DNA of 64,000 bases, from assembly GCF_000319575.2 (NCBI RefSeq), contig NC_021291.1, forward strand, positions 496,001 through 560,000. Direction: 5' to 3'. This stretch comes from Spiribacter salinus M19-40. GTDB lineage: Bacteria > Pseudomonadota > Gammaproteobacteria > Nitrococcales > Nitrococcaceae. Position 1 is the first letter of the stretch; every line of letters begins with the position of its first letter. This document shows, one piece after another, positions 1 to 11,038 of the stretch. The translations under genes and the position numbers were made by a program. The notes under the pieces were generated by a model. That model had not been told where the DNA came from. It did not search any database and saw nothing but the letters and a program-made list of their open reading frames with translations.

Positions 1-2
1 AG

Positions 3-1835
3 GGAGGCATCGCCCCGGATAGCTGGCAATGGCAGGGCCATGTGCTCGGGGCAACGGCCAAGCTGCCGGATGGCCGCTGGCGGCTGGAGGATCAGCCAGC
101 CCTCGAGCTCGACCCGGCTGAGCGCTCCGTGCAGCTTGCAGGACATTGCTGGGCCCGTGAGGCATACCGTGTGTGTGCTGAGCGCCTCACGGCGAGCCCA
201 AGTGAGGCTCAGCTTCGGCTGGCCTCAGAGGCCGTCGACCTGGTGGTTGTGGAACGGTGGCTGCCCGCAGACCTGGGACTACCGGGTGAAGTCAGTGGAA
301 CCGCAGATCTTGACTGGCGGGCGGGCCAGCCGCCAGAAGCGCGTTTGACCCTGGTCACCGAAAACAGCCAAGTCCGGCTGCCACAGCCAGCCGGTGCTGA
401 GCCACTGGCCCTTGATTACGACCGTGTGGTGGTGGACGCCGATCTACGCCCGGCATCGGCCACCTTGCGTGTCGGGATTGCGGCGGATGACCTCGGTCGC
501 GGCGGATTCAGCGTGTCGTTTGACCCGACCGTGGCCATGGAGAATGCCGAGGCAACGTCCGTCAATGGAACGGTCTGGCTGGATGCCCTCCCGTTGACAC
601 CGCTGGCCGGGCTGCTGCCGCAAGTCCGGGGTGTGGCGGGTGCGCTCCGCGCCAACGGCGAGTTAACCGGGGCGCTGGGTTCGCCTGCCTTCCAGGGCCG
701 GATCGCCCTGCGTGATGGGCGGTTGCGACCGGCCGCCATTTCCACGCCGTTGGAGTCCATTGACCTGGAGGCGGTGATTGAGGGACGTCGGGCTGTGATT
801 GATGGCCGCTTTGTCGCTGGCGAGGGTCAGGCCACGGTGAGCGGTGATATCGATTGGTCGACAGGCCAGGCTGAAGGGGCCATCAATTTGGTGGGCGAGG
901 GCTTGGAGATTGAGCAGGGGCCCTCGGTGGCCTTGCAGGTTGATCCATCACTTCGCCTGGCCCTCGAGCCTGAGGTGATCCGGCTGTCTGGCGAGGTGGA
1001 TGTGCCTTACGGGCGTTTGCGCCTGGTGGGGGGCTCCCCAAATGCGACGCGGGTGTCGGGTGATGCCGTGCGCGTGGGCGGCGTGGGTGAGCAGCAGGCT
1101 CGTGCGGAAGCCGCTGGGATGGGCGCGCGATCGCTGGAGAGCGAAATCCGTGTGGTCCTTGGCGATGATGTGCGGTTCGAGGGCTTCGGCGCCGCTGGCG
1201 GGCTCAACGGCGAGGTGCGCCTGCAACAGCTCGGTGGCGAAACGGTTGAGGGTGAGGGGGTGATTGAACTGGTTGACGCCCGTTACCAGGCCTATGGGCA
1301 AGATCTGCGGGTACGCCGCGGGCGTATCATCTTCTCGGGTCCCCTGAGCGACCCACGGCTCGACATCGAGGCGGTCCGTGAGGGCGAGCAGATGATGGCG
1401 GGTGTCCGCGTTGATGGCTCGGCGCGGAGTCCAGGTATAACGCTGTTTTCGACGCCACCGATGGAGCAGGTGGACATTCTGGCCTACCTGCTCACTGGCC
1501 GACCGCCTGGTGAGGAATCGCCAAGTGAGACGGCCCTGCTGGGGCAAGCAGCGTTGTCGCTGGGCGTGCTGGGGGGTGAGAGCGCAGGCCAGGCCTTGGC
1601 CGACGAGCTGGGCATTGAAGGCTTTCAGCTGGAGGCGGGCGGTGAGGGTGAACAAGCGCAGGTCGCGGTGAGTGGATACATCGCCCCCAACCTGCTCGTG
1701 CGCTATGGCGTGGGCGTATTCGAACCGGACGACACGCTGAGTCTGCGCTACTACCTCAGTCAGCAGTTTTACCTGGAGGCGATCAGTGGCACTGAAAGTG
1801 CGCTCGATATTTTCTATACGTTCGACTACGACTGA
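3..1835 (+). CDS. tamB: Translocation and assembly module protein TamB, C-terminal part (5' end outside window)
   Basis: The frame is open from base 3, so the start lies upstream; about 610 residues are visible. TamB is an inner-membrane-anchored protein that spans the periplasm as a beta-solenoid. It works with the outer-membrane barrel TamA in envelope assembly and lipid transport. The visible part is the low-complexity, beta-rich DUF490 (TamB) region with repeated alternating hydrophobic strands. It includes the conserved run near the C-terminus ([20 protein letters not shown]) and the terminal strands ending in FYTFDYD, a typical outer-membrane-like aromatic end. tamA would be expected just upstream. 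The last 10 bases overlap the end of the convergent rhlB. Confidence 0.9.
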   Translation, partial: GGIAPDSWQWQGHVLGATAKLPDGRWRLEDQPALELDPAERSVQLAGHCWAREAYRVCAERLTASPSEAQLRLASEAVDLVVVERWLPADLGLPGEVSGTADLDWRAGQPPEARLTLVTENSQVRLPQPAGAEPLALDYDRVVVDADLRPASATLRVGIAADDLGRGGFSVSFDPTVAMENAEATSVNGTVWLDALPLTPLAGLLPQVRGVAGALRANGELTGALGSPAFQGRIALRDGRLRPAAISTPLESIDLEAVIEGRRAVIDGRFVAGEGQATVSGDIDWSTGQAEGAINLVGEGLEIEQGPSVALQVDPSLRLALEPEVIRLSGEVDVPYGRLRLVGGSPNATRVSGDAVRVGGVGEQQARAEAAGMGARSLESEIRVVLGDDVRFEGFGAAGGLNGEVRLQQLGGETVEGEGVIELVDARYQAYGQDLRVRRGRIIFSGPLSDPRLDIEAVREGEQMMAGVRVDGSARSPGITLFSTPPMEQVDILAYLLTGRPPGEESPSETALLGQAALSLGVLGGESAGQALADELGIEGFQLEAGGEGEQAQVAVSGYIAPNLLVRYGVGVFEPDDTLSLRYYLSQQFYLEAISGTESALDIFYTFDYD

Positions 1836-3106
1836 CTGGACGAACTCGGGCGTCGGTTGTTTCCGCCCCCGCTGCCGCGCCGATTCCCCCCCGTGCTGCG
1901 GCGATTGTCCATCCGTGCCGGGGCTTTGATGTCAGTGGCGATCAGGTCCGGTGGCGCCATCTCCGAGGGTATTTTCTGGTCAATGTACTTCTCGATGTCC
2001 GGCAACGAGTAGACGTAGCTCTCGCAGGCGAAGCTGATCGCTTCTCCGGCCGCTCCGGCCCGGGCTGTGCGGCCAATGCGATGGACGTAATCCTCCGCAT
2101 CCTGGGGCAGGTCATAGTTAATGACATGGCTGACTTCCGGAATGTGCAGCCCCCGTGCGGCGACATCGGTCGCGACCAGGATGGGCAGATCACCGGACTG
2201 GAACTTGCCGAGCAATTGCTCGCGTTTGTTCTGTGGGATATCGCCCGAGATGACGGCTGCCTTGATGTCATTGCCCATCAGATAGCCGGTGACGCGATCT
2301 GCATCGCGTTTGGTATTGACGAAAATCAGGGTTCGGGTGGGATCCTGCTGTTGTAGAACACCGAGCAGGAGGCCGATTTTCTCGGTGTTCTCCACATGAT
2401 AGAGCGTCTGGCGCACACGGTCGGCGGTGATGGTTTCCGACTCGATCTTGATGGATTCGGGCTCGTTCATGTGCTCGTAGGCGAGCTCGCGGACCCGTTC
2501 CGATAGCGTGGCCGAGAAGAGCATGTTCAACCGCTTCTCTGGCGGCGGCATGCGGCGCAGCAGATAGCGGATATCGGCGATAAAGCCCATGTCGAACATT
2601 CGGTCTGCCTCATCAAGAATGCAGACCTCGATGTTGTCGAGGCTGAAGACGCCTTGCTTGTAGAAATCGATAATCCGCCCGGGCGTGCCGATGAGGATAT
2701 CCGTGCCACGCTCGAGGGCCTTGCGCTGACTTTCATAGCCGGTGCCGCCATAGATGCAGGCGAAATCCATGCCGGTGAACCAGCCGAGGCGCTCCGCGTC
2801 CTTGTGGATCTGCAGTGCGAGCTCCCGGGTGGGAGCGAGGATGATCGCCCAGGGCCCGGTTTTATCCTCGGCGACCGGCGTGGTCATCAGCCGATGCATG
2901 CAGGCCAGCAGGAAGGCGGCCGATTTGCCTGTGCCGGTCTTTGCCTGGCCGGCCACATCGCCGCCTTTTAGCGCGATGGGTAGGGCTTCGGCCTGAATCG
3001 GCGTGCAGTGCTCGAAGCCGGCCTCTTTCAGGCCGGTCAGCAGCGACTCGTGCAGGTTGAGGGATTCAAAGCGGGTGTCGGAGAGATGATTTTGTTCCAT
3101 AGCCAT
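1826..3106 (-). CDS. rhlB: ATP-dependent RNA helicase RhlB
   Basis: DEAD-box RNA helicase that, in relatives, joins the RNase E degradosome and unwinds structured mRNA. With the start at 3106 it has 426 residues. The Q motif region (CTPIQ) is near 34, motif I (AKTGTGKS) at 55-62, motif II (DEAD) at 165-168 and motif III (SAT) at 198-200. The C-terminal helicase domain has ARGLHIP and [10 protein letters not shown], followed by a basic Gly/Asn/Arg/Ser-rich tail. Starting [10 protein letters not shown] matches the family length; the frame extends 20 codons further but those residues look non-conserved. ATG at 3100 is equally possible and neither has a clear Shine-Dalgarno. It is divergent from grxD and convergent with tamB. 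Confidence 0.95.
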   Translation of the reverse strand: MAMEQNHLSDTRFESLNLHESLLTGLKEAGFEHCTPIQAEALPIALKGGDVAGQAKTGTGKSAAFLLACMHRLMTTPVAEDKTGPWAIILAPTRELALQIHKDAERLGWFTGMDFACIYGGTGYESQRKALERGTDILIGTPGRIIDFYKQGVFSLDNIEVCILDEADRMFDMGFIADIRYLLRRMPPPEKRLNMLFSATLSERVRELAYEHMNEPESIKIESETITADRVRQTLYHVENTEKIGLLLGVLQQQDPTRTLIFVNTKRDADRVTGYLMGNDIKAAVISGDIPQNKREQLLGKFQSGDLPILVATDVAARGLHIPEVSHVINYDLPQDAEDYVHRIGRTARAGAAGEAISFACESYVYSLPDIEKYIDQKIPSEMAPPDLIATDIKAPARMDNRRSTGGNRRGSGGGNNRRPSSSSQS

Positions 3107-3196
3107 TGAGGATACCGGATAAAGCACGTTTTTTCCCCTCGTCTGCCCGAGGTGTAATCCGTACACTATTGGTCCAATTTCGAGAAGGAGTCAGCC

Positions 3197-3535
3197 ATGA
3201 GCGACGTTCAGGACAGCATTCGCCAGCAGGTCGAGAGCAATCCCGTACTGCTTTACATGAAAGGCTCACCGCAGTTCCCGCAGTGCGGTTTTTCCATGCG
3301 GGCCGCCCAGGCGCTCGCTGGCTGTGGTGTGGAGTTCTCCTACGTCAACGTGCTTGAGGACGAGGGGATCCGGCAGGGCATCAAGGATTACGGCAACTGG
3401 CCGACTATTCCGCAGCTCTACGTGAACGGGGAGCTGCTGGGCGGCTGCGACATCATCATGGAGATGTATGAAAGCGGCGATTTACAAAAGGCCGTGACCG
3501 AGGCGGCCGGCAGCGAGGCGAGTCAGTCCGACTGA
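3197..3535 (+). CDS. grxD: Monothiol glutaredoxin, Grx4 family
   Basis: Single-domain monothiol glutaredoxin of 112 residues, the normal size. The active-site CGFS begins at Cys30. The glutathione-binding elements WPTIPQLYVNGELLGGCDI follow, which is the Grx4/Grx5 signature. Members hold a glutathione-ligated [2Fe-2S] cluster and deliver Fe-S clusters in the cytoplasm rather than reducing disulfides. GAGAAGGAG at 3181-3189 is a good ribosome site for this ATG. The gene is transcribed away from rhlB and ends two bases before the convergent end of rnt. Confidence 0.96.
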   Translation: MSDVQDSIRQQVESNPVLLYMKGSPQFPQCGFSMRAAQALAGCGVEFSYVNVLEDEGIRQGIKDYGNWPTIPQLYVNGELLGGCDIIMEMYESGDLQKAVTEAAGSEASQSD

Positions 3536-3536
3536 A

Positions 3537-4154
3537 TCAGCCCTGAGTGTCGGTCAGGGCGTCCCAGCGGTTGACGATGGTGCAGAAAAGCTCAGCGGTT
3601 TTCTCTGCGTCATAAATGGCTGAATGGGCCTCTCGGGCATCCCAGTCGAGGCCCGCGGCCGCAACCCCGCGGGCCAGGACAGTCTGGCCGTAGGCTAGAC
3701 CGGAGAGCGTGGCCGTATCGAAGCAAGAGAACGGGTGGAAGGGGTTGCGCTTGATGCCGCAGCGCTCGACCGCTGCGTTTAGAAAACCCAGATCAAACCA
3801 GGCGTTGTGGCCCACCAGAACGGCGCGGGTGCAGCCGGTCTGCTTGATCGCCTCCCTAATGGGCTTGAAGAGCATGGGCAGCGCTTCGCTCTCCGGAATA
3901 GCCATGCGCAGCGGGTGATCGGGGTCGATGCCATTGAACTCCAGCGACTTCGGGTCCAGGTTGGCGCCTTCAAACGGCTCGACGTGGCTTGTATGGGTCT
4001 CGCCAACGTAGAGCGTGCCGTTGTCTTCCATGTGCACCATGACGGCGGCGATCTGCAGCACCGCATCGGTGGCGGCTTTGACACCGCCGGTTTCGATGTC
4101 CACCACCACGGGCAGAAACCCGCGGAATCGTTGACTGATCTGTCGGGGTTCCAT
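3537..4154 (-). CDS. rnt: Ribonuclease T (DEDDh 3'-5' exonuclease)
   Basis: RNase T trims the 3' ends of tRNA precursors and other stable RNAs; it is largely restricted to gammaproteobacteria. The 205-residue protein shows the DEDDh exonuclease motifs: VDIETGG (Asp19, Glu21), the HNAWFDLGF motif II, and [11 protein letters not shown] with the catalytic His and last Asp. Length and N-terminus ([22 protein letters not shown]) match the family. It lies 11 bases downstream of pyrC on the same strand, so the two are probably co-transcribed. Confidence 0.95.
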   Translation of the reverse strand: MEPRQISQRFRGFLPVVVDIETGGVKAATDAVLQIAAVMVHMEDNGTLYVGETHTSHVEPFEGANLDPKSLEFNGIDPDHPLRMAIPESEALPMLFKPIREAIKQTGCTRAVLVGHNAWFDLGFLNAAVERCGIKRNPFHPFSCFDTATLSGLAYGQTVLARGVAAAGLDWDAREAHSAIYDAEKTAELFCTIVNRWDALTDTQG

Positions 4155-4165
4155 GGCAGGGTCCT

Positions 4166-5215
4166 TTAGTTGGCGGATGGCGTGTCGGCGAGTTGCCAGG
4201 CGACCTGGCCGCCGGCGCGGAGCGGCACGATGGTCTCGCGCGCATACGGGAGTTCCGCAGGGATGTCCCGTGGCCGGCGCTCTAGCGTGATCACATCCGT
4301 ATTGCGCGGTAGCCCGTAGAAATCAGCGCCGTGGTGGCTGGCAAAACCCGCCAGGCTGGGTAGCGCATTAACGCTCTCAAAGGCCTCTGCATACAGCTCG
4401 ATGGCGAGTGGGGCGGTGAATATACCGGCGCAGCCGCAGGCATTTTCCTTGGCGCCTCGGGGATGGGGTGCGCTGTCTGTACCCAGGAAGAATCGCGGGT
4501 GCCCGGAGGTGGCAGCCTCGAGCAGGGCCTCACGGTCGCGCTCGCGCTTCAGGATCGGCAGGCAATAGTAATGGGGCCGAATGCCGCCAACGAGTAGATC
4601 GTTGCGATTCATTAGCAAATGCTGCGGCGTGATGGTCGCGCCCAGCCGTTCAGGACCTGCGCGGACGAAATCAACCGCGGCTGCCGTTGTCAGGTGCTCA
4701 AGGACGACTCGCAGACGGGGATGATCCGCCAGAAGCGGTGCAAGCCGTTCATTCAGAAATGCGGCCTCTCGATCGAAGATATCCGTGTGGTCGTGGGTGA
4801 CCTCGCCGTGAATGCAGAGCGTGAGGTTCTGCTCGGCGATGGCCGCCAGCGCATCCGCGCAGCGGCTGAGGTCGGTCACGCCGGCATCCGAGTGCGTGGT
4901 TGCCCCGGCCGGATAAAGCTTCACGGCATGAATGCAGCCACTGGCCGCTGCCTTTTCGATTTCAGCCGGTGGCGTGTTATCCGTGAGATAGAGCGTCATC
5001 AGAGGTTCGAACGCGCTATTCGCCGGGCGAGCCAATAGAATGCGGTCGCGATAGGCCTCGGCGGCTGCGGTCGTTGTGATCGGTGGCGTCAGATTCGGCA
5101 TGATGATGGCCCGGGCGAATCGCTCGGCGCTCCAGGGCACGACATGCTCAAGGACTGGGCCATCGCGCAGATGCAAATGCCAGTCATCAGGCCGGGTGAT
5201 TGTGAGCCGTTCCAT
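4166..5215 (-). CDS. pyrC: Dihydroorotase, E. coli (class II) type
   Basis: Catalyses cyclisation of carbamoyl-aspartate to dihydroorotate, the third step of pyrimidine synthesis. The start [19 protein letters not shown] places the metal-binding HxH within the first 17 residues, as in E. coli PyrC, and gives 349 residues (family about 348). The frame extends 23 codons further upstream without conserved sequence, so ATG at 5215 was chosen. Other landmarks are [10 protein letters not shown] with the carboxylated Lys, the His-containing [11 protein letters not shown], and [13 protein letters not shown] near the C-terminus. It is divergent from argG. Confidence 0.95.
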   Translation of the reverse strand: MERLTITRPDDWHLHLRDGPVLEHVVPWSAERFARAIIMPNLTPPITTTAAAEAYRDRILLARPANSAFEPLMTLYLTDNTPPAEIEKAAASGCIHAVKLYPAGATTHSDAGVTDLSRCADALAAIAEQNLTLCIHGEVTHDHTDIFDREAAFLNERLAPLLADHPRLRVVLEHLTTAAAVDFVRAGPERLGATITPQHLLMNRNDLLVGGIRPHYYCLPILKRERDREALLEAATSGHPRFFLGTDSAPHPRGAKENACGCAGIFTAPLAIELYAEAFESVNALPSLAGFASHHGADFYGLPRNTDVITLERRPRDIPAELPYARETIVPLRAGGQVAWQLADTPSAN

Positions 5216-5331
5216 GTCTGCATTGTAGCAGGGCACCGCTCGCGCGGGCGCCGCCTTGATTATCCCCGCCGGCACGTCGATCATTGCCGGTTTAACACGC
5301 CCCGAAACCTGACCATGCGAGAGTGCGATTC

Positions 5332-6558
<1,227 letters not shown>

Positions 6559-6564
6559 AACCGG

Positions 6565-6593
6565 TTGACCCTGCTTTGACGCGAGCATACGTT
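6565..6593 (+). promoter_or_regulatory. Candidate sigma-70 promoter of the metal ABC operon
   Basis: TTGACC at 6565-6570 and TACGTT at 6588-6593 are separated by 17 bases, about 30 bases before the solute-binding protein start. A second possible -35, TTGACG, lies at 6576-6581 with 16 bases to TAGTTT. The start site of either would fall in or next to the palindrome at 6598-6610. The -10 matches are weak, so this is a suggestion only. Confidence 0.35.
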
Positions 6594-6597
6594 GGAA

Positions 6598-6610
6598 TAG
6601 TTTCAAACTA
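6598..6610. promoter_or_regulatory. Perfect 13-bp palindrome, candidate operator of the metal importer
   Basis: TAGTTTCAAACTA is a perfect inverted repeat of six bases around a central C. It sits 12 bases before the start of the solute-binding protein gene, at or just after the predicted promoter. Its position fits a repressor site. Metal importers of this family are commonly controlled by DtxR/MntR-, Fur- or Zur-type repressors, but this short site was not matched to a known consensus. Confidence 0.4.
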
Positions 6611-6622
6611 GAAGGAAGCGGC

Positions 6623-7603
6623 ATGCGCACTTGGCGGCAGATCCGGCCTGGCTTGCTCGGCCTCGCCTTGCTTGGCGTGGTCGTCAGCGCGGCGGCTGTC
6701 GATGGGCAGGCCGCCGAGCGCCGCCCCGCCGAGGTGGTTGCCACCACGGGCATGATTGGTGATCTGGCCGAGCGATTGGGCGGTGAGTGCTTCGCTGTGC
6801 ACACGCTGATGGGCCCTGGCGTCGATCCGCATCAGTATCGTCCGGCCGCGCAAGATGTTGGGCGCTTCCAGCGCGCCGAACTGATTCTCTACAACGGCTT
6901 CGGCCTGGAAGGTCAGCTCGGCTCAGTGCTTGGGCGGCTTGGCAGCATGATGCCGACCCTGGCTGTCGCAGAGGAAGCAGCGGAGGCGGCGAACTCTGCA
7001 GGCCACGCTGGGGCAGTTATCCGCGCGGGGGACGAGGGTAGCGCGCCCGATCCCCATTTGTGGATGGACGTCGGGCTGTGGCGGAGTGCGATCGACCCAG
7101 TGGCCAGCCAACTTGGGGCGGTTCGACCAGACTGTCGCGATGCCATCGCAACGCGAGCAGCCGTGCTTGAGCAGCGCTTCAGCGCGCTTGACCAGTGGAT
7201 CAGGCAAGCCGTGCGCAGCATCCCGGAGCCGCGCCGAGTACTCGTCACAGCCCATGATGCGTTTGCCTATTATGGGCGTGCCTATGCTATCGACGTGCGT
7301 GGAATTCAGGGCGTGAGCACCACCGCCGAGGCCGGTGTGGCGGACATCCGCGACACCGCAGCATTGCTGGTTGAGCGCGATGTGCCCGCTATTTTTATTG
7401 AAAGCACGATTAACCCGCGAACCGTCCAGGCCGTACGCTCGGCAGCGGCGAGTGACGGCCATGAGATTGCCCTGGGCGGCCGTCTTTATGGTGATGCGCT
7501 CGGCGAAGCCGACGGGCCAGCGGGAGACTACCTGGGGATGATGCGCACCAATACCCGCCGCATCGTCGAGGCGCTGGGAGGCCGCGTGGTTGATGAGGGA
7601 TAA
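6623..7603 (+). CDS. Metal ABC transporter, periplasmic solute-binding protein (TroA/MntA-like)
   Basis: Captures a divalent metal in the periplasm for import. The 326-residue protein begins with a signal peptide (basic start, hydrophobic 9-25, Ala-rich cleavage region near 30). Putative ligands follow the TroA pattern: His70 in GVDPHQY, His145 in PDPHLW, His211 in TAHDAFAYY and Asp291 in LYGDALG. There is no His-rich loop of the kind found in ZnuA. This favours Mn or mixed Mn/Zn transport, though the metal cannot be settled from sequence. AGAAGGAAG at 6610-6618 serves as ribosome site. First gene of a four-gene importer operon. Confidence 0.9.
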   Translation: MRTWRQIRPGLLGLALLGVVVSAAAVDGQAAERRPAEVVATTGMIGDLAERLGGECFAVHTLMGPGVDPHQYRPAAQDVGRFQRAELILYNGFGLEGQLGSVLGRLGSMMPTLAVAEEAAEAANSAGHAGAVIRAGDEGSAPDPHLWMDVGLWRSAIDPVASQLGAVRPDCRDAIATRAAVLEQRFSALDQWIRQAVRSIPEPRRVLVTAHDAFAYYGRAYAIDVRGIQGVSTTAEAGVADIRDTAALLVERDVPAIFIESTINPRTVQAVRSAAASDGHEIALGGRLYGDALGEADGPAGDYLGMMRTNTRRIVEALGGRVVDEG

Positions 7604-8381
7604 GTCGGCCAATCGTCCGCCGCTGCACGAGCCGGATCTTGCCCTTCACGTGGAGGATCTGACCGTTACCTATGGCGAGCGCCCGGCGTTGTGGGACATC
7701 GATCTGGATATCCCGCCTGGCGTGCTGGCCGGGATCATTGGGCCGAATGGTGCGGGCAAAAGCACCCTGATTCGCGCCATTCTGGACCTGGTTCGTCGCT
7801 CCGCGGGCCATGTTCGCCTATTTGGGCACCCGTATCGGGCGCAGCGCCTGCGCGTGGGGTATGTGCCTCAACGCAGTAGTGTCGATTGGGAATTTCCGAC
7901 CAGTGCGCTTGATGTGGTGACCATGGGCCTCTATGGGGAATTGGGGTGGTGGCGGCGACCGGGTCGGTCCGAGCGCGATCGGGCCCTGCGTGCCCTCGAG
8001 CAAGTCGGGTTGGAAGGCCTGGCCGATCGCCAGATCAGTGAGCTTTCGGGTGGTCAGCAGCAGCGCGTCTTCATTGCCCGGGCGCTGGTCCAGCAGGCGG
8101 ATATTTATTTCCTTGATGAGCCGATGGCCGGAGTGGACGCCACCACCGAGCGCGCGATCATCGATCTGCTGCGCGAGCTCCGGGATGCCGGTCGCACGGC
8201 CATCGTGGTCCACCATGACCTCCAGACGGTGCGCAGCTATTTCGACTGGCTCATCCTCATGAATCGGCGTGTGATCGCACAAGGCCCCGTCGAAAAGGTC
8301 TACACCGCTGACAACCTCCGTCGCACCTATGGCGGGCAGGTCGCCTTGCTGGATACCGGGCATGATCCCGCTGCTCTCTGA
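7593..8381 (+). CDS. Metal ABC transporter, ATP-binding protein
   Basis: Cytoplasmic ATPase of the importer, about 262 residues. Walker A is GPNGAGKST, the signature is LSGGQQQRVFIARAL and Walker B is IYFLDEPMAGVD, with the switch His in VVHHDLQTV. The Q-loop region YVPQRSSVDWEFP is typical of the Mn/Zn (TroB/MntB) branch. ATG at 7593 overlaps the end of the binding-protein gene by 11 bases, with GGGAGG at 7576-7581 upstream; a TTG precedes it directly. Its own end overlaps the next gene by 20 bases. Confidence 0.93.
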   Translation: MRDKSANRPPLHEPDLALHVEDLTVTYGERPALWDIDLDIPPGVLAGIIGPNGAGKSTLIRAILDLVRRSAGHVRLFGHPYRAQRLRVGYVPQRSSVDWEFPTSALDVVTMGLYGELGWWRRPGRSERDRALRALEQVGLEGLADRQISELSGGQQQRVFIARALVQQADIYFLDEPMAGVDATTERAIIDLLRELRDAGRTAIVVHHDLQTVRSYFDWLILMNRRVIAQGPVEKVYTADNLRRTYGGQVALLDTGHDPAAL

Positions 8382-9495
8382 TCCCACGCTTCACACGGTT
8401 GCGCTGGGGACCGCGCTGCTCGGGGTGATGAGCGGTGTGCTCGGCAGCTTTGCCGTCCTGCGCCGCGAGAGTCTGCTGGGCGATACCCTGTCGCATGCCG
8501 CTTTGCCCGGCGTGTGCCTGGGCTTCATGGTAACGGGCGCACGGTCATTGACAGGTTTGATGGCTGGGGCGTTGGTGACGGCCATGCTCGCCGCCTTCGC
8601 TATGGTTTTTCTGGTGCGCTACACCCGCCTGAAAACCGATGCCGCCCTGGGGATCGCCCTGGGGTTGTTCTTCGCCCTCGGTGTTGTCCTGCTGACGCAT
8701 ATTCAGGCGACAGGGGGTGCGGCACAGGCGGGGCTCGATGCGTTCTTGTTTGGTCAGGCGGCTGCCCTGTCACGAGCCGATCTGTTGCCGATGAGCAGTG
8801 TGGGGCTGGTCGCGGTCGGGCTTGTGGTGCTTTTGTGGAAACCGCTCAAGCTTCTGACGTTCGATCCGGAATACGCAGCAGTGATTGGCCTACCCGTCCG
8901 GTCGCTTGAATTGCTCATCACCCTGCTCGTCGCCCTGACGGTGGTGGTCGGCCTGCAGCTCGTGGGCGTGGTGCTGATGACCGCCATGGTCATCGCCCCG
9001 GCAGCTGCTGCCCGACAATGGTGTTGCAGCCTGCACGGCATGGTCATCCTGGCGGCGTTGCTAGGCGCTACAGCCGGGGTGCTGGGCGGTGGCCTGAGCG
9101 CATTGATCCCCGGGCTCTCCACCGGGCCGGTTATCGTCCTGGTGGCCAGTGTGATCGCCCTTGGCTCCCTGTTTTTTGCCCCGCGGCGCGGGCTGATCCC
9201 CGCCTGGTGGCGACAGGGGCATCGGCTGAGTCGAACCTCGTCAGATCGAGTGCTTGAGACGGTCTATCAGCTCGCGTGCGAGCATGGCAGTGGCCGATAT
9301 CGCGTTGAAGAAGGGGCGGTGGATGCGTATCACGGCATCGCGACGGCCGCCATTCTGGTGTCGCTGCGTGAGCGGGGGCTGCTCGAGGCCGTGGAGCACA
9401 TGCCGGATGAGGGGCGACATTGGCGCCTGACCAATGAGGGCATGTCCTATGCAGCGGCCCGCGCCGGCCGCCCGGACGAGGCGATTGGCGTGTGA
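8362..9495 (+). CDS. Metal ABC transporter permease with C-terminal winged-helix-like domain
   Basis: ABC-3 family membrane subunit. Residues 1 to about 285 contain 8-9 hydrophobic segments and the family motif LLGDTLSHAALPGVCLGF. Residues from about 290 to 377 form a soluble, charged tail with helix-turn-helix-like spacing (DRVLETVYQLACEHG, then AAILVSLRERGLLE and WRLTNEGM). This resembles the DtxR-like tail of some MntC/TroC permeases and of chlamydial YtgCR. The start MIPLLSDP at 8362 lies inside the ATPase gene; an upstream in-frame codon at 8329 adds only non-conserved residues. The stop overlaps the next start by four bases (GTGA). Confidence 0.88.
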   Translation: MIPLLSDPTLHTVALGTALLGVMSGVLGSFAVLRRESLLGDTLSHAALPGVCLGFMVTGARSLTGLMAGALVTAMLAAFAMVFLVRYTRLKTDAALGIALGLFFALGVVLLTHIQATGGAAQAGLDAFLFGQAAALSRADLLPMSSVGLVAVGLVVLLWKPLKLLTFDPEYAAVIGLPVRSLELLITLLVALTVVVGLQLVGVVLMTAMVIAPAAAARQWCCSLHGMVILAALLGATAGVLGGGLSALIPGLSTGPVIVLVASVIALGSLFFAPRRGLIPAWWRQGHRLSRTSSDRVLETVYQLACEHGSGRYRVEEGAVDAYHGIATAAILVSLRERGLLEAVEHMPDEGRHWRLTNEGMSYAAARAGRPDEAIGV

Positions 9496-10409
9496 CTGAG
9501 CTGTTTGTCGAACCGACCATTGCCATTGTCCTGACCGGCATGCTCGTGGGGGCCGCGGGCTCGCTGCTGGGCGTGTTTCTGGTGCTGCGTGGCAACAGCA
9601 TGCTATCCGATGCCATTAGCCATGCGATCCTCTTTGGTATTGCAGTCGTCTGGTTGCTGACCGGCGCCACGAGTGGCCCGGTGCAGATCGTTGGCGCGGC
9701 TTTAAGTGGTGTGCTGGCCGTGTTCCTCATTGAGAGCGTCGTTCGTACCCGGCGAGTGCGTCAGGATGCGGCGATCGGCCTCGTGTTTCCCGCCCTGTTC
9801 TCGCTCGGCGTCGTTTTGCTGAACGTCTTTGCCCGCGATGTGCATCTCGATGAGCACACGGTTCTGCTTGGTGAGATCGGTTTTGTCTGGCTTGACCAGA
9901 TCACCGTTGCGGGTTGGGTGCTGCCGCAGTCCTTAGCGACCTTGGCCGTGGTGCTGGCCATCGATGGCCTTTTCATCGCGCTGTTCTACAAAGCCCTTAA
10001 GCTGGCGACCTTTGATCCGGAGCTCGCACGGACCCTGGGCTTCAAGCCCACGCTGCTGTTTTACGGATTATTGAGTTTGGTCAGTGGCACAGCAGTCGCT
10101 GCTTTTGATGCGGTGGGCGTGGTGCTGTTTATCTGCTTTGTGATTGTCCCGCCGGGCGCGGCGTATCTGCTCACGGACCGGTTGGCGGTCATGTTGTTTC
10201 TGGCCGTGGCGATGGCGATGGCCAGCGCGCCCCTAGGCTACGTCGCTGCCGTCGCGCTCAACGTTTCCATTGCCGGCATGATGGCGCTGGCAACGGGCGG
10301 GTTTTTGATACTGGCGCTTACGCTCGGCCCGCGGCATGGCCTGCTGGCTCGACAAGCGCGTCGGCGCCGGTTGGCGGATCAGCCGGCTGACGGCGCCTCG
10401 TCAGCATAA
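9492..10409 (+). CDS. Metal ABC transporter permease, second subunit
   Basis: ABC-3 family permease of 305 residues, pairing with the preceding permease as a heterodimer. It has about nine hydrophobic segments and the conserved SMLSDAISHAILFGIAV. This is the counterpart of SLLGDTLSHAALPG in the partner and is likely the cytoplasmic coupling region. It begins with GTG overlapping the previous stop. Unlike its partner it has no regulatory tail, only a short Arg-rich end. Its last 31 bases overlap the convergent nth. Confidence 0.9.
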   Translation: MTELFVEPTIAIVLTGMLVGAAGSLLGVFLVLRGNSMLSDAISHAILFGIAVVWLLTGATSGPVQIVGAALSGVLAVFLIESVVRTRRVRQDAAIGLVFPALFSLGVVLLNVFARDVHLDEHTVLLGEIGFVWLDQITVAGWVLPQSLATLAVVLAIDGLFIALFYKALKLATFDPELARTLGFKPTLLFYGLLSLVSGTAVAAFDAVGVVLFICFVIVPPGAAYLLTDRLAVMLFLAVAMAMASAPLGYVAAVALNVSIAGMMALATGGFLILALTLGPRHGLLARQARRRRLADQPADGASSA

Positions 10410-11038
10410 CGGGCCTTGTCCTTGAACTCACAAAAGTCATAGATCGGACAGGCTCCGCAGCGCGGTTTGCGGGCGGTACACACATACCGGCCATGCAGGA
10501 TCAGCCAGTGATGGGCATCCTGCAGGAATGCGCGCGGTACCCAGCGCATCAGGCGGTCTTCAACCTCACGCACCGTTTTCCCTTTGGCGATACCCGTGCG
10601 GTTCGCCACCCGATAGATGTGCGTATCGACGGCCATGGTGGGATAGCCAAAGGCGGTATTGAGCACGACATTCGCGGTTTTGCGGCCCACACCCGGCAGG
10701 GCCTCAAGGGCCTCGCGACGGTCAGGGACTTCGCCGCCATGACGCTCCACGAGGGCCTCGCACGTGGCCATGATGTTTTTGGCCTTGCTATTGAAAAGCC
10801 CAATGGTTCGGATGTGTTGACGCAAGCCCGCTTCGCCTAGCCTCAGAATGCCTTCCGGGGTATTGGCCGCAGCGAAGAGCTTGCGCGTGGCGATGTTCAC
10901 GCCGCGGTCGGTGGCCTGCGCCGAGAGGATGACCGCGATCAGCAACTCGAAGGCATTGCGGTACTCGAGCTCGGTGGTTGGATGCGGGTTGGCGGCGCAC
11001 AACCGCTCGAAGATGGCCTGGCGTTTGCTGGCGTTCAT
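10379..11038 (-). CDS. nth: Endonuclease III (DNA glycosylase/AP lyase)
   Basis: Removes oxidised pyrimidines in base-excision repair. It has 219 residues. The helix-hairpin-helix [14 protein letters not shown] carries the catalytic Lys, and [12 protein letters not shown] carries the catalytic Asp. The C-terminal Cys pattern C-x6-C-x2-C-x5-C ligates a [4Fe-4S] cluster. The ATG overlaps the stop of rnfB by four bases, placing nth last in a metG-rnfB-nth operon. Adjacency of nth and rnf genes is common in gammaproteobacteria. Confidence 0.96.
   Translation of the reverse strand: MNASKRQAIFERLCAANPHPTTELEYRNAFELLIAVILSAQATDRGVNIATRKLFAAANTPEGILRLGEAGLRQHIRTIGLFNSKAKNIMATCEALVERHGGEVPDRREALEALPGVGRKTANVVLNTAFGYPTMAVDTHIYRVANRTGIAKGKTVREVEDRLMRWVPRAFLQDAHHWLILHGRYVCTARKPRCGACPIYDFCEFKDKARYADEAPSAG

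Noticed and set aside
948-1655. A 235-residue frame on the minus strand within tamB.
   Set aside because: Shadow of tamB; composition is His/Arg/Pro-rich as expected of an antisense GC-rich frame.
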